Assembly (NCBI GenBank): GCA_021840785.1
Contig: JAKBXD010000005.1
Span: forward strand, 1 to 25,088
Direction: 5' to 3'
Source of the DNA: Pseudomonadota bacterium
Lineage (GTDB): Bacteria; Pseudomonadota; Gammaproteobacteria; Acidithiobacillales; Acidithiobacillaceae
DNA length: 25,088 bases
Shown here: one piece after another, positions 25,075 through 25,088 of the stretch
Numbering within the stretch: position 1 is the stretch's first letter
How the letters are laid out: every line of letters begins with the position of its first letter
Translations under genes and position numbers: made by a program
Notes under the pieces: generated by a model
What the model saw: only the letters and a program-made list of their open reading frames with translations
What the model was told of the DNA's origin: nothing
Database searches by the model: none

Positions 25075-25088
25075 GTGAATGTCTTGAA
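25075..25088 (+). CDS. Start of an ORF cut by the window edge, possibly a transposase
   Basis: A GTG at 25075 reads M-N-V-L before the window ends. AAGGAGGGG lies about 8 nt upstream, a near-perfect ribosome binding site. The nearby ATG at 25079 runs into TGA at once and is not the start. Its position just inside the GGCCACC repeats suggests a transposase gene. Only four codons are visible, so the product cannot be identified. Confidence 0.4.

Noticed and set aside
1..25088. CRISPR array
   Set aside because: No series of regularly spaced direct repeats was seen. The only short direct repeat pair, near 24931-24974, has two copies with almost no spacer.

Overview
The window looks like a chromosomal or genomic-island defence region of a mid-to-high GC bacterium, most likely a member of the Pseudomonadota. 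That assignment rests on gene style, strong Shine-Dalgarno sites, frequent GTG starts and the type of insertion-sequence debris. No ribosomal or housekeeping marker is present, so it stays tentative. Almost every intact gene belongs to, or resembles, an antiphage or DNA-modification family.

Layout, left to right. Positions 1-751 carry no convincing gene, only a few hairpins. On the minus strand, 10431 to 752 holds a two-gene operon whose genes overlap by 4 bp: a 1135-residue protein matching DruH and a 2091-residue DEAH helicase with a DUF1998-type cysteine cluster matching DruE. Together they form a Druantia type III system. Just upstream of druH lies the 5' part of a decayed DDE transposase gene (10460-10662), with its own ribosome binding site and two apparent single-base insertions.

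On the plus strand, 10905-16164 is a tightly coupled three-gene operon with 4-nt and 1-nt overlaps. It encodes a DUF6361-like protein, a PLD-superfamily protein whose catalytic residues follow tyrosyl-DNA phosphodiesterase 1 (Tdp1) rather than a plain HKD nuclease, and an SNF2/DEAH-type helicase. This is the best candidate for a poorly described system in the window. After a 397-bp gap, 16562-21919 encodes a single 1785-residue protein: an N-terminal PD-(D/E)xK/DUF4297-like nuclease domain, a STAND-like P-loop NTPase and a long, probably helical sensor region.

On the minus strand, 23856 to 21916 is a compact operon: a conserved-looking unknown protein, an Nmad3-like putative nucleotide-modification protein, and an Apea/HEPN-like protein broken by a frameshift at a G4 run. 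This operon converges on the STAND gene so closely that the two stop codons overlap. A shikimate-kinase-like P-loop kinase follows (minus, ending 24289). The right edge has tandem GGCCACC-type repeats and the first codons of a plus-strand ORF, which looks like the end of an insertion sequence.

The Druantia operon and the DUF6361/Tdp1-like/helicase operon diverge from a roughly 470-bp region that includes the transposon remnant. The region therefore appears assembled from at least four independent modules, with mobile-element debris at one internal junction and probably at the right edge.
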